Shown here piece after piece: positions 26,860 to 36,587 of a DNA stretch of 64,000 nt (the first letter of the stretch is position 1; each line of letters begins with the position of its first letter). Below the pieces are notes generated by a model. It saw only the letters and a list, made by a program, of their open reading frames with translations. It made no database searches and was not told where the DNA came from. A program made the position numbers and the translations under genes. The DNA is taken from positions 248,001-312,000 of the forward strand of contig NZ_LDZY01000005.1 of the NCBI RefSeq assembly GCF_001029285.1. The letters run 5' to 3'. Origin of the DNA: Desulfosporosinus acididurans (lineage in GTDB: Bacteria; Bacillota; Desulfitobacteriia; Desulfitobacteriales; Desulfitobacteriaceae).

Positions 26860-27359
26860 GATTGAAAGCCCCCTTCATTTGCTTGATCCAAGGGAGATAC
26901 TTGATTATCAACGATTAAGATATCCTTCCCATCGATCATGACGTGCGGCCTCAGGATCGTACCCCGGCCATGAAGAAGGTCTGCGAAGAGTCCGTCTGAG
27001 ATCTCAAAGCCAACCAACTTTTTTACGGAATCATCAACAAAAATATCCTCAATCGTTCCTCTTGAGTCTCCAGCTTGGGTATAGACTTCATTCCCGATTT
27101 TTTCAGACCATCGTGTTCCCCTGAGTTCTTCCAAGGTTTTTTCTTGGATTGTAACTGCATCCTTACCCACACTTACAATGGCCTTACGGGGAATTCCTTT
27201 CGTCGTGTGAAAGAGATGTCCGCCTTCCAGGAGAATACCGGCAACTTCATCTTTGTTGCAGTCCAAAACCAAGTCCTGTACCCAACCTATTGATCCTCCC
27301 TTTTTCAAATCCAAAACAGGCAGGCCGACAATCTCACGTGAACGGCGCATCCTTTTCAC
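26856..27359 (-). CDS. PRC-barrel domain protein (YrrD-like)
   Basis: The 167-residue protein contains two PRC-barrel-like halves: GLPVLDLKKGGSIGWVQDLV then GILLEGG, and IGNEVYTQAGDSRGTIEDIFVDD followed by GFEISDG. PRC barrels bind RNA or protein partners; YrrD of Bacillus occupies the same neighbourhood near mnmA. It ends overlapping the zinc-ribbon gene. Specific role unknown. Confidence 0.82.
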   Translation of the reverse strand: MKRMRRSREIVGLPVLDLKKGGSIGWVQDLVLDCNKDEVAGILLEGGHLFHTTKGIPRKAIVSVGKDAVTIQEKTLEELRGTRWSEKIGNEVYTQAGDSRGTIEDIFVDDSVKKLVGFEISDGLFADLLHGRGTILRPHVMIDGKDILIVDNQVSPLDQANEGGFQS

Positions 27360-27423
27360 CTCCTAAGAAATCCTATGTATACTCTTCCCTGGTACTCAAG
27401 AATTCATTCATAATTCGGTAAAA

Positions 27424-28524
27424 TTAATGGTCAGTTTGGGCGCTTATTTTACCGCCGCCTACGACTAGATTTCCTTGATAAAAAACAACAGCTTGCCCTG
27501 GAGTTATTGCACGCTGGGGTTTATCGAAATGTACCAAGACCTTACCCCCGCTTAAAGGTGAAAGGGTTGCCGGCGCACCGGAAGAATTATAACGAATTTT
27601 GGCCTCTGCTTTGATTGGCTCCTTTAAATCAGGGATAGAAATCCAATTCAAATTTGTCGCCCAAAGGGTATCTGAATAGACCTCATGGTCATCGCCAAGA
27701 ACAACTTCATTGCGGGAGGGGTTTAAACCAACAACATATTTGGGTTTGCCAAAAGCAACTCCCAGCCCTTTCCGCTGGCCAATTGTATAATGAATAATAC
27801 CTTGATGCCTTCCTAAAACATTTCCTTGCTGATCGACAAAGTTCCCCGGTTTAATTTTATTTTTCGCTCGTTCACGTACAAAGGAAGCATAATCATCATC
27901 GGGAACGAAACAGATCTCTTGGCTGTCCGGTTTGTTGGCAACCCCTAAGCCTAGGTCACCCGCCATTTTGCGAACCTGAACTTTTGTAAACTCTCCTAAA
28001 GGAAAAATTGTATGGGCAAGTTGTTCTTGATTTAGCATGTAGAGAGCATAGGTTTGATCCTTCCGTTCATCCGAACTTTTACTTAGGAGAAAGCGATTAC
28101 TATCCGGGTCGCGGAGAACTTGCGCATAATGCCCTGTAGCGATGTAATCCGCTCCCAAGCCGCGAGCTTTACGCAGCATTTCTCCGAATTTAACATATTT
28201 GTTACAAGCCAAACAAGGATTCGGAGTTTCTCCCTCTAAATATGACTGAGTAAAATAATCAACAACAGTTTCCTGAAAATAAGAGCGAAAATTCATAACG
28301 TAATGGGGTATCCCAAGTTGATAGGCAACTCGCCTGGCATCGTCAATAGCCGAAATCGAACAACATCCTCCTTCGACTTCCGGTCCGGCTGATTCCCAAA
28401 TCTGTAAGGTTACCCCAATCACTTCATAGCCTTGTTCTTTAAGTAAAGCGGCGGCCATGGAACTATCCACACCGCCGCTCATACCTACTACGACTTTAGG
28501 CTTTGTAGTCAGAGCCATCATCAT
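27424..28524 (-). CDS. mnmA: tRNA-specific 2-thiouridylase MnmA
   Basis: The enzyme thiolates U34 of Lys, Glu and Gln tRNAs. The PP-loop is VVVGMSGGVDSS near residue 12; CLACNKYVKF carries the first catalytic cysteine and QEICFVPDDDY the second. Length (366) is standard. The gene starts right at the stop of the nifU-type gene, giving a desulfurase-scaffold-thiouridylase operon in which sulfur from the desulfurase feeds tRNA modification. Confidence 0.96.
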   Translation of the reverse strand: MMMALTTKPKVVVGMSGGVDSSMAAALLKEQGYEVIGVTLQIWESAGPEVEGGCCSISAIDDARRVAYQLGIPHYVMNFRSYFQETVVDYFTQSYLEGETPNPCLACNKYVKFGEMLRKARGLGADYIATGHYAQVLRDPDSNRFLLSKSSDERKDQTYALYMLNQEQLAHTIFPLGEFTKVQVRKMAGDLGLGVANKPDSQEICFVPDDDYASFVRERAKNKIKPGNFVDQQGNVLGRHQGIIHYTIGQRKGLGVAFGKPKYVVGLNPSRNEVVLGDDHEVYSDTLWATNLNWISIPDLKEPIKAEAKIRYNSSGAPATLSPLSGGKVLVHFDKPQRAITPGQAVVFYQGNLVVGGGKISAQTDH

Positions 28525-28902
28525 CTATTCCTTTTTTTCCTGTTTTTCATGATAGTCTTTAATAGCTGCGTGGAGCGCATCCGCTGCAAGGTTAGAACAA
28601 TGCATCTTAGCCGGAGGCAGCCCTCCTAAAGCTTCAGCTACTGCAGCGTTGGAAATCTCCAGAGCTTCGTCAAGAGTTTTCCCTTTAACCATCTCCGTAA
28701 CCATGCTGCTGGTAGCAACGGCTGCTCCACAGCCAAACGTTTTAAACTTGACGTCCTTAATAACGTCCCCTTCAACGTCTAAATAAATACGCATGATATC
28801 TCCACATTTTGCATTCCCAACTTCGCCGACGCCATTAGCGTTTTCGATTTCCCCAACATTTCGGGGATTTGTAAAATGATCCATGACTTTTTCAGTATAC
28901 AT
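28525..28902 (-). CDS. nifU: Fe-S cluster assembly scaffold, NifU/IscU type
   Basis: MYTEKVMDHFTNPRNVGEI begins a canonical IscU fold; the three ligand cysteines are in GNAKCGD, TFGCGAAVA and KMHCSNLA. The scaffold receives sulfur from the adjacent desulfurase and iron to assemble clusters. The ATG at 28902 with AAGGAGTG upstream is used rather than a TTG eight codons earlier. Confidence 0.94.
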   Translation of the reverse strand: MYTEKVMDHFTNPRNVGEIENANGVGEVGNAKCGDIMRIYLDVEGDVIKDVKFKTFGCGAAVATSSMVTEMVKGKTLDEALEISNAAVAEALGGLPPAKMHCSNLAADALHAAIKDYHEKQEKKE

Positions 28903-29021
28903 TCTTGCCCACTCCTTTTTTTGCAATTTCCACTAAATAATCCCGTTGTTATGATTTTATTCTATCTTTTAGCAGTAATCGCAGGGATTTCACGCCGTAA
29001 ATAGTTAATATCCTCCAGCTT

Positions 29022-30209
29022 TTACTGTGCCTGCTTAGCATGAACTGCTTGATCGTAAAGAGGCGACATCATACGCAGACGATCAACAATCTTGGGCAAT
29101 TGTTCAAGAACATAATCAATGTCCTCTTCCGTATTCTGATGTCCTAAGGTAAAGCGCAGAGATCCATGAGCAATTTCGTGCACCAGCCCCATGGCTAATA
29201 AAACATGGGAAGGATCTAAGGAACCAGAAGTGCAAGCCGAGCCGCTCGAAGCTGCAATTCCCAGCATATCTAAAGAGAGCAGCAGAGATTCTCCTTCAAC
29301 AAATTGGATACTGACATTGACATTGTTCGGCAAACGTTTGTCACCAAGTGGTCCATTTATTTTTACATAATCAATTTTCTCTATAATCCCATTCATGAGT
29401 TTATCTCGAAGCTTGCTAAGACGCTGAGCATCTTCAGCCATCCGCTGACCGGCAAGCTCACAAGCCTTGCCGAAGCCGATGATTCCCGGAGTGTTTTCCG
29501 TACCCGAACGGCGTTTCTTTTCTTGCCCGCCGCCATAGATTCGGGGAGCAACCCGGACACCCTTGCGGATATAAAGCGCCCCAACACCCTTAGGACCGTA
29601 AATTTTATGGCTGGAGATGGTCAAAAGGTCTATAGCCATTGTTTTGACGTCAATAGGAATTTTACCGAGAGATTGAACAGCATCAACATGAAAGACAATG
29701 CCGTGCTCTTTAGCCAGTTTACCGATTTCAGCAACAGGCTGGATCGCTCCCACTTCGTTATTAGCGTGCATCATGGTGATGAGAATTGTATCCGGTCGGA
29801 TGGCCTTTTTAACGGACTCCACGGAGACAATCCCTTCTTCATCTACAGGAACAATGGTTAGATCAAAACCGTTCTTCTCCAGATATTCGCAAGTTTCCAG
29901 CACAGCATGATGTTCTACTGCAGTGGTAATAATATGCTTGCCTTTCTTGCTCAAGGCTTCTGCTGTCCCAAGAATGGCCAAATTATCAGCTTCTGTTCCT
30001 CCGCTGGTAAAAGTAACTTCTGAAGGTTCTGCACCGATTAATTCAGCAACTTGGCGTCGGGCCTCCTCCAGGGCTTGCTTGGCTTCTCTGCCAAAACTAT
30101 GAACACTCGAAGGATTGCCGTATTTCTCAGTATAGTAAGTCATCATTAATGCTGCTACTTCTGGATCAACCGGGGTCGTAGCACTGTGATCTAAGTAAAC
30201 TCGCCGCAT
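29022..30209 (-). CDS. iscS: Cysteine desulfurase, IscS/NifS type
   Basis: This PLP enzyme has VYLDHSATTPVDPEV at the start, HHAVLETCEYLE, SSHKIYGPKGVGALY with the PLP lysine, and the mobile-loop cysteine in SSGSACTSGS. It supplies persulfide sulfur for Fe-S clusters and thiouridine. 395 residues is standard. It follows an Rrf2 regulator and precedes the scaffold and mnmA, all on the minus strand. Confidence 0.95.
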   Translation of the reverse strand: MRRVYLDHSATTPVDPEVAALMMTYYTEKYGNPSSVHSFGREAKQALEEARRQVAELIGAEPSEVTFTSGGTEADNLAILGTAEALSKKGKHIITTAVEHHAVLETCEYLEKNGFDLTIVPVDEEGIVSVESVKKAIRPDTILITMMHANNEVGAIQPVAEIGKLAKEHGIVFHVDAVQSLGKIPIDVKTMAIDLLTISSHKIYGPKGVGALYIRKGVRVAPRIYGGGQEKKRRSGTENTPGIIGFGKACELAGQRMAEDAQRLSKLRDKLMNGIIEKIDYVKINGPLGDKRLPNNVNVSIQFVEGESLLLSLDMLGIAASSGSACTSGSLDPSHVLLAMGLVHEIAHGSLRFTLGHQNTEEDIDYVLEQLPKIVDRLRMMSPLYDQAVHAKQAQ

Positions 30210-30245
30210 AGGCTCACTCCCTTTATTGTTGTTGTGAAACAGTGG

Positions 30246-30698
30246 TCAGATATAGTACATATATAAGCTGCGTTCGGATTCAAATTTTTGGGCGTCCTCA
30301 AGCATTGTTTCCAGGGTAATGGAATCTAAAACTTCGGCGATTGAGTCTCGAACCTTCTCCCAAATCGTCCGAGTAACGCAATATTCCGACTTGGTGCAAC
30401 ATTCCGGATCTTCCTCAGAGACACATTCGGTAGGAGCTATTGGCCCTTCCAAAACCCGAATAATATCGCCAACTTTGATTTTGTCGGGTTCTCTTCCGAG
30501 TAAATAACCGCCTTGAGCCCCTCGAACGCTTTTTACCAGTCCTGCTTTGCGTAATCCGGCAATAAGCTGTTCCAAGTAATGTTCAGAAATTCCTTGCCTT
30601 TCAGAAATGCTTTTTAAGGATACAGGACCTTCACCCATATGCTGGGCTAAGTCAAACATAGCCCTAACTCCATATCGACCTTTGGTAGAGAGTTTCAC
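30246..30698 (-). CDS. iscR: Rrf2 family regulator, IscR-like
   Basis: The N-terminal winged helix reads KLSTKGRYGVRAMFDLAQH with the recognition segment ISEHYLEQLIAGLRKAGLVKS and RGAQGGYLL. A cysteine set (ECVSEEDPECCTKSEYC) in the loop after residue 90 resembles the IscR Fe-S ligand loop, so control of the Fe-S operon by cluster status is likely. Bacillus has the Cys-poor CymR at this locus, which is the alternative name. The GTG at 30698 after AGAGGTGA is the best start. Confidence 0.87.
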   Translation of the reverse strand: MKLSTKGRYGVRAMFDLAQHMGEGPVSLKSISERQGISEHYLEQLIAGLRKAGLVKSVRGAQGGYLLGREPDKIKVGDIIRVLEGPIAPTECVSEEDPECCTKSEYCVTRTIWEKVRDSIAEVLDSITLETMLEDAQKFESERSLYMYYI

Positions 30699-30750
30699 AC
30701 CCTCACCTCTTTCCAAGAATTATAAATCCTCGTTTGATCTTTCTATGGAT

Positions 30751-30779
30751 ATCTTATTAAAATAGTCGGAATTTGTCAA
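30751..30779 (-). promoter_or_regulatory. Promoter of the Fe-S operon with IscR-like operator half-site
   Basis: The minus strand has TTGACA, 17 bases, then TAAGAT. The spacer contains CCGACTATTTTA, which matches one half and the centre of the IscR type-1 site; the other half is degenerate. Autoregulation by the adjacent Rrf2 protein is inferred. Confidence 0.55.
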
Positions 30780-30932
30780 GGCTATATCCAACTCTTTTAC
30801 TATTCTTTTTAATATTGGCTTTATAGACTATTTAATAAACCGAAATTCCTTAAGGGTTGTACCTCCATATGCTATAATTCAAGTATGATTTAAACAGTAC
30901 TTTAAATCCTCCTAGAAAGGAACATCAGCTCA

Positions 30933-32216
30933 ATGAATTTGTTTTCAGCTACTTTCGATCAGCGACAAGTTGCCCCGCTTGCCGAGAGAATGCGCCCACG
31001 AACTCTTGATGAATATATTGGGCAGCAACATATACTTGGTCCCGGAAAGCTGCTCCGACGGGCAATTGAAGCGGACCGTGTTTCGTCCTTGATTCTCTAC
31101 GGTCCGCCCGGTACGGGCAAGACTAGTTTAGCTCAGGTCATTGCCTCGCAAACTACGTCTCACTTTGTCCGAATTAACGCCGTTACTTCAGGTGTCAAAG
31201 AACTGCGCGAGATAACTGTCCAGGCAACCGAAGAGCTTCACCTTTATGGTAAAAAAACGTTAGTCTTCTGTGATGAAGTTCATCGTTTTAACAAAAGCCA
31301 GCAAGACGCATTATTACCCTCCGTTGAAAACGGCACGATTACCTTTATTGGAGCAACTACCGAAAATCCCTTTTTCGAATTAAATTCTGCTCTTCTAAGC
31401 CGTTCAACCTTATTCCATTTAGAACTTCTTACTCCTTCTGAAATTCGTCTCGGCCTCGAAAAAGCTTTGCAAGATTCAGAACGCGGCTTAGGCCGCTGCA
31501 ATGTTCAAATATCCCCCCCGGCCTGGGAGCATTGGTTAAATTATGCCAATGGGGATTTACGCAGAGCCCTTAATGCCCTGGAACTCGCTGTAATGACGAC
31601 TCCTGCCGCAGATGGTATCCGCTGTATCTCCCTTGAGATTGCCGAAGAATCCATTCAACAGCGTGCTCTGCGCTTTGATAAATCCGGAGATAATCATTAT
31701 GACATCATTTCCGCATTTATTAAAAGTATGCGTGGCTCGGACCCTGATGCCGCCCTCTATTGGTTAGCAGTTTTACTGGAAGCCGGTGAAGACCCTCGTT
31801 TTATTATGCGCCGAATTATCGTCCATGCCTCAGAGGATGTCGGTCTCGCCGACCCCATGGTCATGCTTCAAGCTCAAGCCGCTGCCAATGCCCTCGAATG
31901 GATCGGCATGCCTGAGGCAAGAATCCCTATGGCCCAAGCCGTTTTAGCCATCGCTGCCGCTCCCAAAAGCAACAGCGCTGAAGCCAGTATTGACAAAGCC
32001 TTAGCTTATGTGAAAAGCAATCCCACCGGTGAGGTTCCTCTCCACCTTCGGAGCAGCAGTTACTCAGGGGCTGACAAATTAGGTAATGGACAAGGTTATC
32101 TCTACCCCCATAACTACCCAAATCATTGGGTGAAACAAGATTATCTTCCTCCCCAAGTTCAAGGACAGGTATTTTACACCCCTTCAGGAATGGGAAAAGA
32201 ACGTACTCAAGAGTAA
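30933..32216 (+). CDS. rarA: Replication-associated recombination protein A (RarA/MgsA)
   Basis: An AAA+ clamp-loader-like ATPase starting [21 protein letters not shown], with Walker [13 protein letters not shown] at about 52, Walker [12 protein letters not shown] and a C-terminal tetramerisation region with [12 protein letters not shown] and GYLYPHNYP. RarA acts at stalled forks. The 427 residues are standard. It is divergent from the Rrf2 operon, as in Bacillus. Confidence 0.94.
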   Translation: MNLFSATFDQRQVAPLAERMRPRTLDEYIGQQHILGPGKLLRRAIEADRVSSLILYGPPGTGKTSLAQVIASQTTSHFVRINAVTSGVKELREITVQATEELHLYGKKTLVFCDEVHRFNKSQQDALLPSVENGTITFIGATTENPFFELNSALLSRSTLFHLELLTPSEIRLGLEKALQDSERGLGRCNVQISPPAWEHWLNYANGDLRRALNALELAVMTTPAADGIRCISLEIAEESIQQRALRFDKSGDNHYDIISAFIKSMRGSDPDAALYWLAVLLEAGEDPRFIMRRIIVHASEDVGLADPMVMLQAQAAANALEWIGMPEARIPMAQAVLAIAAAPKSNSAEASIDKALAYVKSNPTGEVPLHLRSSSYSGADKLGNGQGYLYPHNYPNHWVKQDYLPPQVQGQVFYTPSGMGKERTQE

Positions 32217-32224
32217 ATATCTAA

Positions 32225-32270
32225 AGAGCCTTCCGCATAGCAAAACAACTATGCGGAAGGCTCTGTTTTT
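32225..32270 (+). terminator. Rho-independent terminator after rarA
   Basis: AGAGCCTTCCGCATAG and CTATGCGGAAGGCTCT form a 16-bp perfect stem followed by GTTTTT. Confidence 0.93.
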
Positions 32271-32372
32271 GGACTATAGTCTCATTCAATAGACGTTAAC
32301 TATATACTTTTAAGGATTCTCACTCAGAAATTATAAGTTTGATCCAGTTTTTAAGACCTGAACGAGTTCACT

Positions 32373-32702
32373 TTAAAGCTGAGCTTCGATCATTTTCACG
32401 AGATCCGGTTTTCCCCGGAAACCTACGATTTTGTCAACCAACTTACCGCCTTTAAAAATCGCAAGTGTTGGAATACTCATAACTCCGTATTGCCCGGCAA
32501 TAGGTCCATTCTCATCAACATCGACCTTACCAATGACCATTTTGCCGACATAAGAGTCTGCCAACTCTTCAACGACCGGAGCTACCATCCGGCATGGGCT
32601 GCACCATGGAGCCCAGAAATCTACCAAAACCGGTTTTTCAGATTTTAAAACTTCTGCGTCGAAATTTGCTGTCGTAAAGGTTTTAACATTTGCACCTGCC
32701 AT
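32373..32702 (-). CDS. trxA: Thioredoxin
   Basis: The 109-residue protein has the thioredoxin fold with PVLVDFWAPWCSPCRM; the active site is WCSPC rather than the usual WCGPC. GQYGVMSIPTLAIF carries the cis-proline. It reduces disulfides in the cytoplasm. It lies 36 bases after a CsoR-type repressor gene and is probably in its operon. Confidence 0.95.
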   Translation of the reverse strand: MAGANVKTFTTANFDAEVLKSEKPVLVDFWAPWCSPCRMVAPVVEELADSYVGKMVIGKVDVDENGPIAGQYGVMSIPTLAIFKGGKLVDKIVGFRGKPDLVKMIEAQL

Positions 32703-32738
32703 GATAATCCCCCCAATTAAATTAATTGTAACTTTTGC

Positions 32739-33020
32739 TTACTTAATAAATTTGGTTAGCACCCCAATTAGTTCTTCGATGGCGGCTTCCTGATCATTGC
32801 TTTCAACTGCATTACGCATACATCCACGAGAATGATGTTCAAAAACAATGGTACCAACTTTGTTAAGGGCAGCACGCGCAGCCGCAACCTGGATCAGTAC
32901 ATCAACACAGTACTTGTCACTCTCAATCATGCGCTGTATCCCTTTAACTTGACCTTCAATTTTTTTTAGTCTGCGCAGGATATCTTCTTTCGATTCTGAA
33001 TAAGTCGTTGAATTTATCAT
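32739..33020 (-). CDS. csoR: CsoR-type metal-sensitive transcriptional repressor
   Basis: The 93-residue all-helical protein (ILRRLKKIEGQVKGIQRMI, YCVDVLIQ, FEHHSRGCMRNAV) has the Cys-His-Cys set of copper-sensing CsoR (C in YCVD, H and C four apart in HSRGC). It is expected to bind a GC-rich palindrome and release it with Cu(I) or thiol modification. GGAGG precedes the ATG. No copper pump gene is nearby; trxA follows instead. Confidence 0.85.
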   Translation of the reverse strand: MINSTTYSESKEDILRRLKKIEGQVKGIQRMIESDKYCVDVLIQVAAARAALNKVGTIVFEHHSRGCMRNAVESNDQEAAIEELIGVLTKFIK

Positions 33021-33035
33021 ACCGTTTTCCTCCGA

Positions 33036-33050
33036 TACCCTAAGGGGGTA
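33036..33050. promoter_or_regulatory. Candidate CsoR operator
   Basis: TACCCTAAGGGGGTA is an inverted repeat of the TACCC/GGGTA type used by CsoR family repressors. It sits 16 bases upstream of the csoR start and suggests autoregulation. Confidence 0.6.
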
Positions 33051-33164
33051 GCTACAATGCTATTATATCTAAGTACCGGGATTATGTCAAATAGTTCCCT
33101 TAAAATACAAGAACATTTTGCCGGAAAATTCATCAAGCAAAAGGTACACTTATACCTCCAGGCC

Positions 33165-34934
33165 CTATTTCAAAACAGTTTTTATGCTTAACTCTTTTAA
33201 TTGTTTGTCCGAAACTTGAGATGGGGCATGAGCCATAAGATCCGAAGCGCTTTGCGTTTTAGGGAAGGCTATAACATCACGAATATTATCTTTACCTGTC
33301 AGAAGCATAATCATACGGTCAAGTCCAAAGGCAATCCCGCCATGAGGAGGTGTTCCGAATTCAAAGGCCTCTAAAAGATGCCCAAATTGAGCCACTGCTT
33401 CCTCCTCAGATAATCCCAGCAAGCTAAATAGCTGCTCTTGAACACCCCGGCGATGAATGCGAATGCTACCGCCGCCGAGTTCTGTACCATTGAGAACCAT
33501 GTCATAAGCTTTGGCCCGTACTTGCAAAGGATCTGTCTCTAAAATCGGCAGATCTTCATCCATTGGCGCTGTAAAGGGATGGTGAATAGCGACATAGCGT
33601 TTTTCTTCCTCATCATATTCCAAAAGCGGAAACTCTGTAACCCAGAGAAAATTGAACATATCCTCAGGGATAAGGTTCATTCGTTTCGCTAACTCCAAGC
33701 GCAAATGGCCTAAGGCATCACAAACAATAGGATATTTATCGGCAACGAAGAACAAGATATCTCCGGTTTCAGCCTTTGAAACTTCGATCAGGGCTTGCAT
33801 TTCTTCTTCAGTGAAGAATTTTGTAATGGGAGATTTGATTCCTTCCTCGGCAAAGACGATCCAGGCTAAACCTTTAGCGCGGTAAGCAGCGACGAATTTT
33901 CCCAGATCATCAATTTCGCGGCGGGGCATTCCTGCACACCCTTTGGCACAGAGACATTTTACACTTCCGCCGTTTGCCACTACATTAGCAAAGACCTTAA
34001 AACCTGACTTTCCGACAATCTCTCCCACATCGATGAGTTCCATGCCGAAGCGTGTATCCGGTTTATCCGAACCAAATCGGTCCATCGCTTCTTTATAGGT
34101 TAAGCGCGGAAAAGGAACCGCAATCGACTTGCCGATAGTTTCCGAGAAGATTCGAACCATTAACTGTTCCATCATGGACAGAATATCTTCAACTTCGACG
34201 AAAGACATCTCCACATCAAGCTGCGTAAATTCCGGCTGTCGATCTGCTCTCAGGTCTTCATCCCGAAAACAACGGACGATTTGGAAGTATTTCTCCAACC
34301 CGCCAACCATTAACAGTTGCTTAAATTGTTGCGGAGACTGAGGCAGCGCATAAAATTCTCCCGGATGAACGCGGCTGGGAACAAGGTAATCTCTGGCACC
34401 TTCAGGTGATGAGTTAACAAGCATTGGTGTCTCAATTTCATAAAAACCCTGGCTGTCAAAAAAGTTGCGCATGATTTGAGTTACTTTGTGCCGTGTTTTA
34501 AATACAGCCTGCATTTCCGGACGGCGCAAATCAAGATAACGGTATTTCAAACGCACAGTTTCATCGACATCGACCCGATCGATAAGATAAAAGGGCGGCG
34601 TTTTGGCTCCATTTAAAACTTCCAGTTTTTTAGCGACAACTTCAATTTTACCTGTGGCTAAATTAGGATTTATCATTCCTTCGGGACGGGCAATCACTTG
34701 CCCTAAGATGGAGACAACATACTCCGAGCGAAGGCTTTCGGCCAAACTAAAACTGTCTTCCATCTTTTCTGGATCAAAAACAACCTGAACTAGACCTGAG
34801 CGATCTCGAAGATCAACAAATATTAAACCGCCATGGTCACGACGACGCTGGACCCAGCCTAACAATCGTACCTCATCACCCATTCGGTTCAAATCCAACT
34901 CACCATTGGGAACACGTTCCGAAAATACTGTCAT
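33165..34934 (-). CDS. aspS: Aspartyl-tRNA synthetase
   Basis: A class II synthetase: N-terminal OB fold ([26 protein letters not shown], seen in parts), motif 2 with [20 protein letters not shown], a GAD insertion domain in the middle and motif 3 [14 protein letters not shown]. It charges tRNA-Asp; the bacterial length of 589 fits. It follows hisS by 3 bases in one T-box-controlled operon. Confidence 0.97.
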   Translation of the reverse strand: MTVFSERVPNGELDLNRMGDEVRLLGWVQRRRDHGGLIFVDLRDRSGLVQVVFDPEKMEDSFSLAESLRSEYVVSILGQVIARPEGMINPNLATGKIEVVAKKLEVLNGAKTPPFYLIDRVDVDETVRLKYRYLDLRRPEMQAVFKTRHKVTQIMRNFFDSQGFYEIETPMLVNSSPEGARDYLVPSRVHPGEFYALPQSPQQFKQLLMVGGLEKYFQIVRCFRDEDLRADRQPEFTQLDVEMSFVEVEDILSMMEQLMVRIFSETIGKSIAVPFPRLTYKEAMDRFGSDKPDTRFGMELIDVGEIVGKSGFKVFANVVANGGSVKCLCAKGCAGMPRREIDDLGKFVAAYRAKGLAWIVFAEEGIKSPITKFFTEEEMQALIEVSKAETGDILFFVADKYPIVCDALGHLRLELAKRMNLIPEDMFNFLWVTEFPLLEYDEEEKRYVAIHHPFTAPMDEDLPILETDPLQVRAKAYDMVLNGTELGGGSIRIHRRGVQEQLFSLLGLSEEEAVAQFGHLLEAFEFGTPPHGGIAFGLDRMIMLLTGKDNIRDVIAFPKTQSASDLMAHAPSQVSDKQLKELSIKTVLK

Positions 34935-34937
34935 TAC

Positions 34938-36209
34938 TTAAACTCCTCTCCGATGCTTCATATAAATGACTTCAATGGCTTTAGACAAAGGAACTTCGGT
35001 TTGCTCTCCTGAGTTTAAATCTCTAAGAAGAAGAACCTGTCGTTCCAACTCCTCTTCTCCCAAAATAAGAGCAAACTCTGCTCCTTCACGATTGGCAGCT
35101 TTTAACTGCGCTTTTAAGCTGCGGCCCAGGAGATCCATGCGTACCGGAACTCCTTTTCCGCGTAAAGCATTCATCATCGTGAACCCTTCGTTTTGAGCCT
35201 TATCTCCTAAAGCAATAAGCATAGCAAAAAGTTTCGGCTTCGGGTCAGGGAATTTACCCTGTACTTGAAGAGCTGCTAAGACCCGCTCTAATCCCATTGC
35301 AAAACCGATGCCCGGAGTGGCCGGTCCTCCAATTTCTTCCACAAGGCCGTCATAACGTCCTCCTCCGCAGATAGCGCTCTGGGCCCCGATTTCCTCCACC
35401 ATGACTTCAAAAGCCGTTTTAGTGTAATAATCAAGCCCTCTAACCAAACGAGGGTCAACCCTATAGGCTACTCCAGCCCCAGATAATAAACTTAATACTT
35501 TTTCGAAATGACTTCGGCAGTCATCACAAAGGGTATCTAAAGTCGTTGGCGCTCCTTCAGTTACCGCTTGACAATTAGGATTTTTGCAATCCAAAATCCG
35601 CAAAGGATTTCGTTCATAACGTTCCTGGCAGTCCTGACACAATTCAGACTTGCGGGTCGTCAAGAACCTTTGCAATTGCTCCCGATGAGCAGCTCGGCAG
35701 GTTGGACATCCTACTGAATTAAGATGAACTTCCAAACCTTTTAATCCGAGCCGTTGATACAAATCCCAAACTAAACAAATGACTTCAGCATCAACGATAG
35801 GTTGATCGGCGCCTAAGACTTCCACTCCAAATTGATGAAACTGGCGAAATCGTCCGCTTTGAGGCCGCTCATAGCGGAACATTGGCCCACTGTAATAAAG
35901 CTTAACCGGCTGCGATTGACCATAAAGCTTGTCCTCAACATAGGCCCGGCAGACAGAAGCCGTACCCTCCGGTCGTAAGGTCATCGACCGGTCTCCCTTG
36001 TCTAAAAAAGTATACATTTCTTTTTTTACAATATCTGTTGTTTGACCTACTCCTCGCTGAAAAAGTTCCGTTGCCTCGAAAATTGGCGTTCGAATTTCTT
36101 CATACCCATAGTCCCGACAGACCTTCCGAATTGTTTCTTCGAGGTATTGCCACTGTTCGACGGTCCCCGGCAGCAAGTCCTGAGTTCCTTTTGGTCGTTG
36201 AATCGCCAT
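34938..36209 (-). CDS. hisS: Histidyl-tRNA synthetase
   Basis: MAIQRPKGTQDLLPG, LRPEGTASVCRAYV (motif 2 area), YYSGPMFRYERPQSGR and LVRGLDYYTKTAFEV are signature segments of HisRS. Four CxxC-like cysteine pairs near 178-235 are inserted, a common zinc-knuckle-like decoration in this group. The C-terminal anticodon domain follows. It is the first gene of the hisS-aspS operon. Confidence 0.96.
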   Translation of the reverse strand: MAIQRPKGTQDLLPGTVEQWQYLEETIRKVCRDYGYEEIRTPIFEATELFQRGVGQTTDIVKKEMYTFLDKGDRSMTLRPEGTASVCRAYVEDKLYGQSQPVKLYYSGPMFRYERPQSGRFRQFHQFGVEVLGADQPIVDAEVICLVWDLYQRLGLKGLEVHLNSVGCPTCRAAHREQLQRFLTTRKSELCQDCQERYERNPLRILDCKNPNCQAVTEGAPTTLDTLCDDCRSHFEKVLSLLSGAGVAYRVDPRLVRGLDYYTKTAFEVMVEEIGAQSAICGGGRYDGLVEEIGGPATPGIGFAMGLERVLAALQVQGKFPDPKPKLFAMLIALGDKAQNEGFTMMNALRGKGVPVRMDLLGRSLKAQLKAANREGAEFALILGEEELERQVLLLRDLNSGEQTEVPLSKAIEVIYMKHRRGV

Positions 36210-36249
36210 GGTCGTTCCTCCTTAGGAAATAATATAGGCTATAGGATTA

Positions 36250-36480
36250 TAAAAAGTTCTCGTTCCTTGCTTTGAGCAAGGGACGAGAACTTCTCGTGGT
36301 GCCACCCTTATTGACGGAATTTATCCGCCCACTTTTTAGTCGTTAACGAGACCATCCGCAGTATCAGCTACTCCCGCTTGGCTGTCCTATCACGTATCTC
36401 TCAGGCTAGTTCCAGTCACGCTAGCCCTCCCTGTAGAAAGTTATACGCCATAGCTTCCAAGCGGTCTTGATGAATAGAAA
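36250..36480 (-). promoter_or_regulatory. T-box leader of hisS-aspS, specifier probably GAC (Asp)
   Basis: The minus strand carries the T-box core AAGGGTGGCACCACGAGAA (36291-36309) and a strong terminator whose arms are TTCTCGTCCCTTGC and GCAAGGAACGAGAA plus a T run (36251-36290). Stem I closes with CCGCTTGG/CCAAGCGG, then CTAT/ATAG and CGTAT/ATACG; the loop 3' side between the first two helices reads GACAG, so the specifier triplet is GAC. Uncharged tRNA-Asp would thus allow read-through into hisS and aspS. Confidence 0.9.
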
Positions 36481-36587
36481 TACTTCAACATAATGTATAC
36501 ATAATAGTTTATCCACTATTTTAACAAATAATTGCTATTTGTCAATGTGCAGACTGTTCTGCTGTTATGCAACACTCTTTGAGAAGA

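Noticed and set aside
29304-29861. Plus-strand open frame of 185 codons
   Set aside because: It is the mirror of iscS, whose protein sequence is unmistakable.
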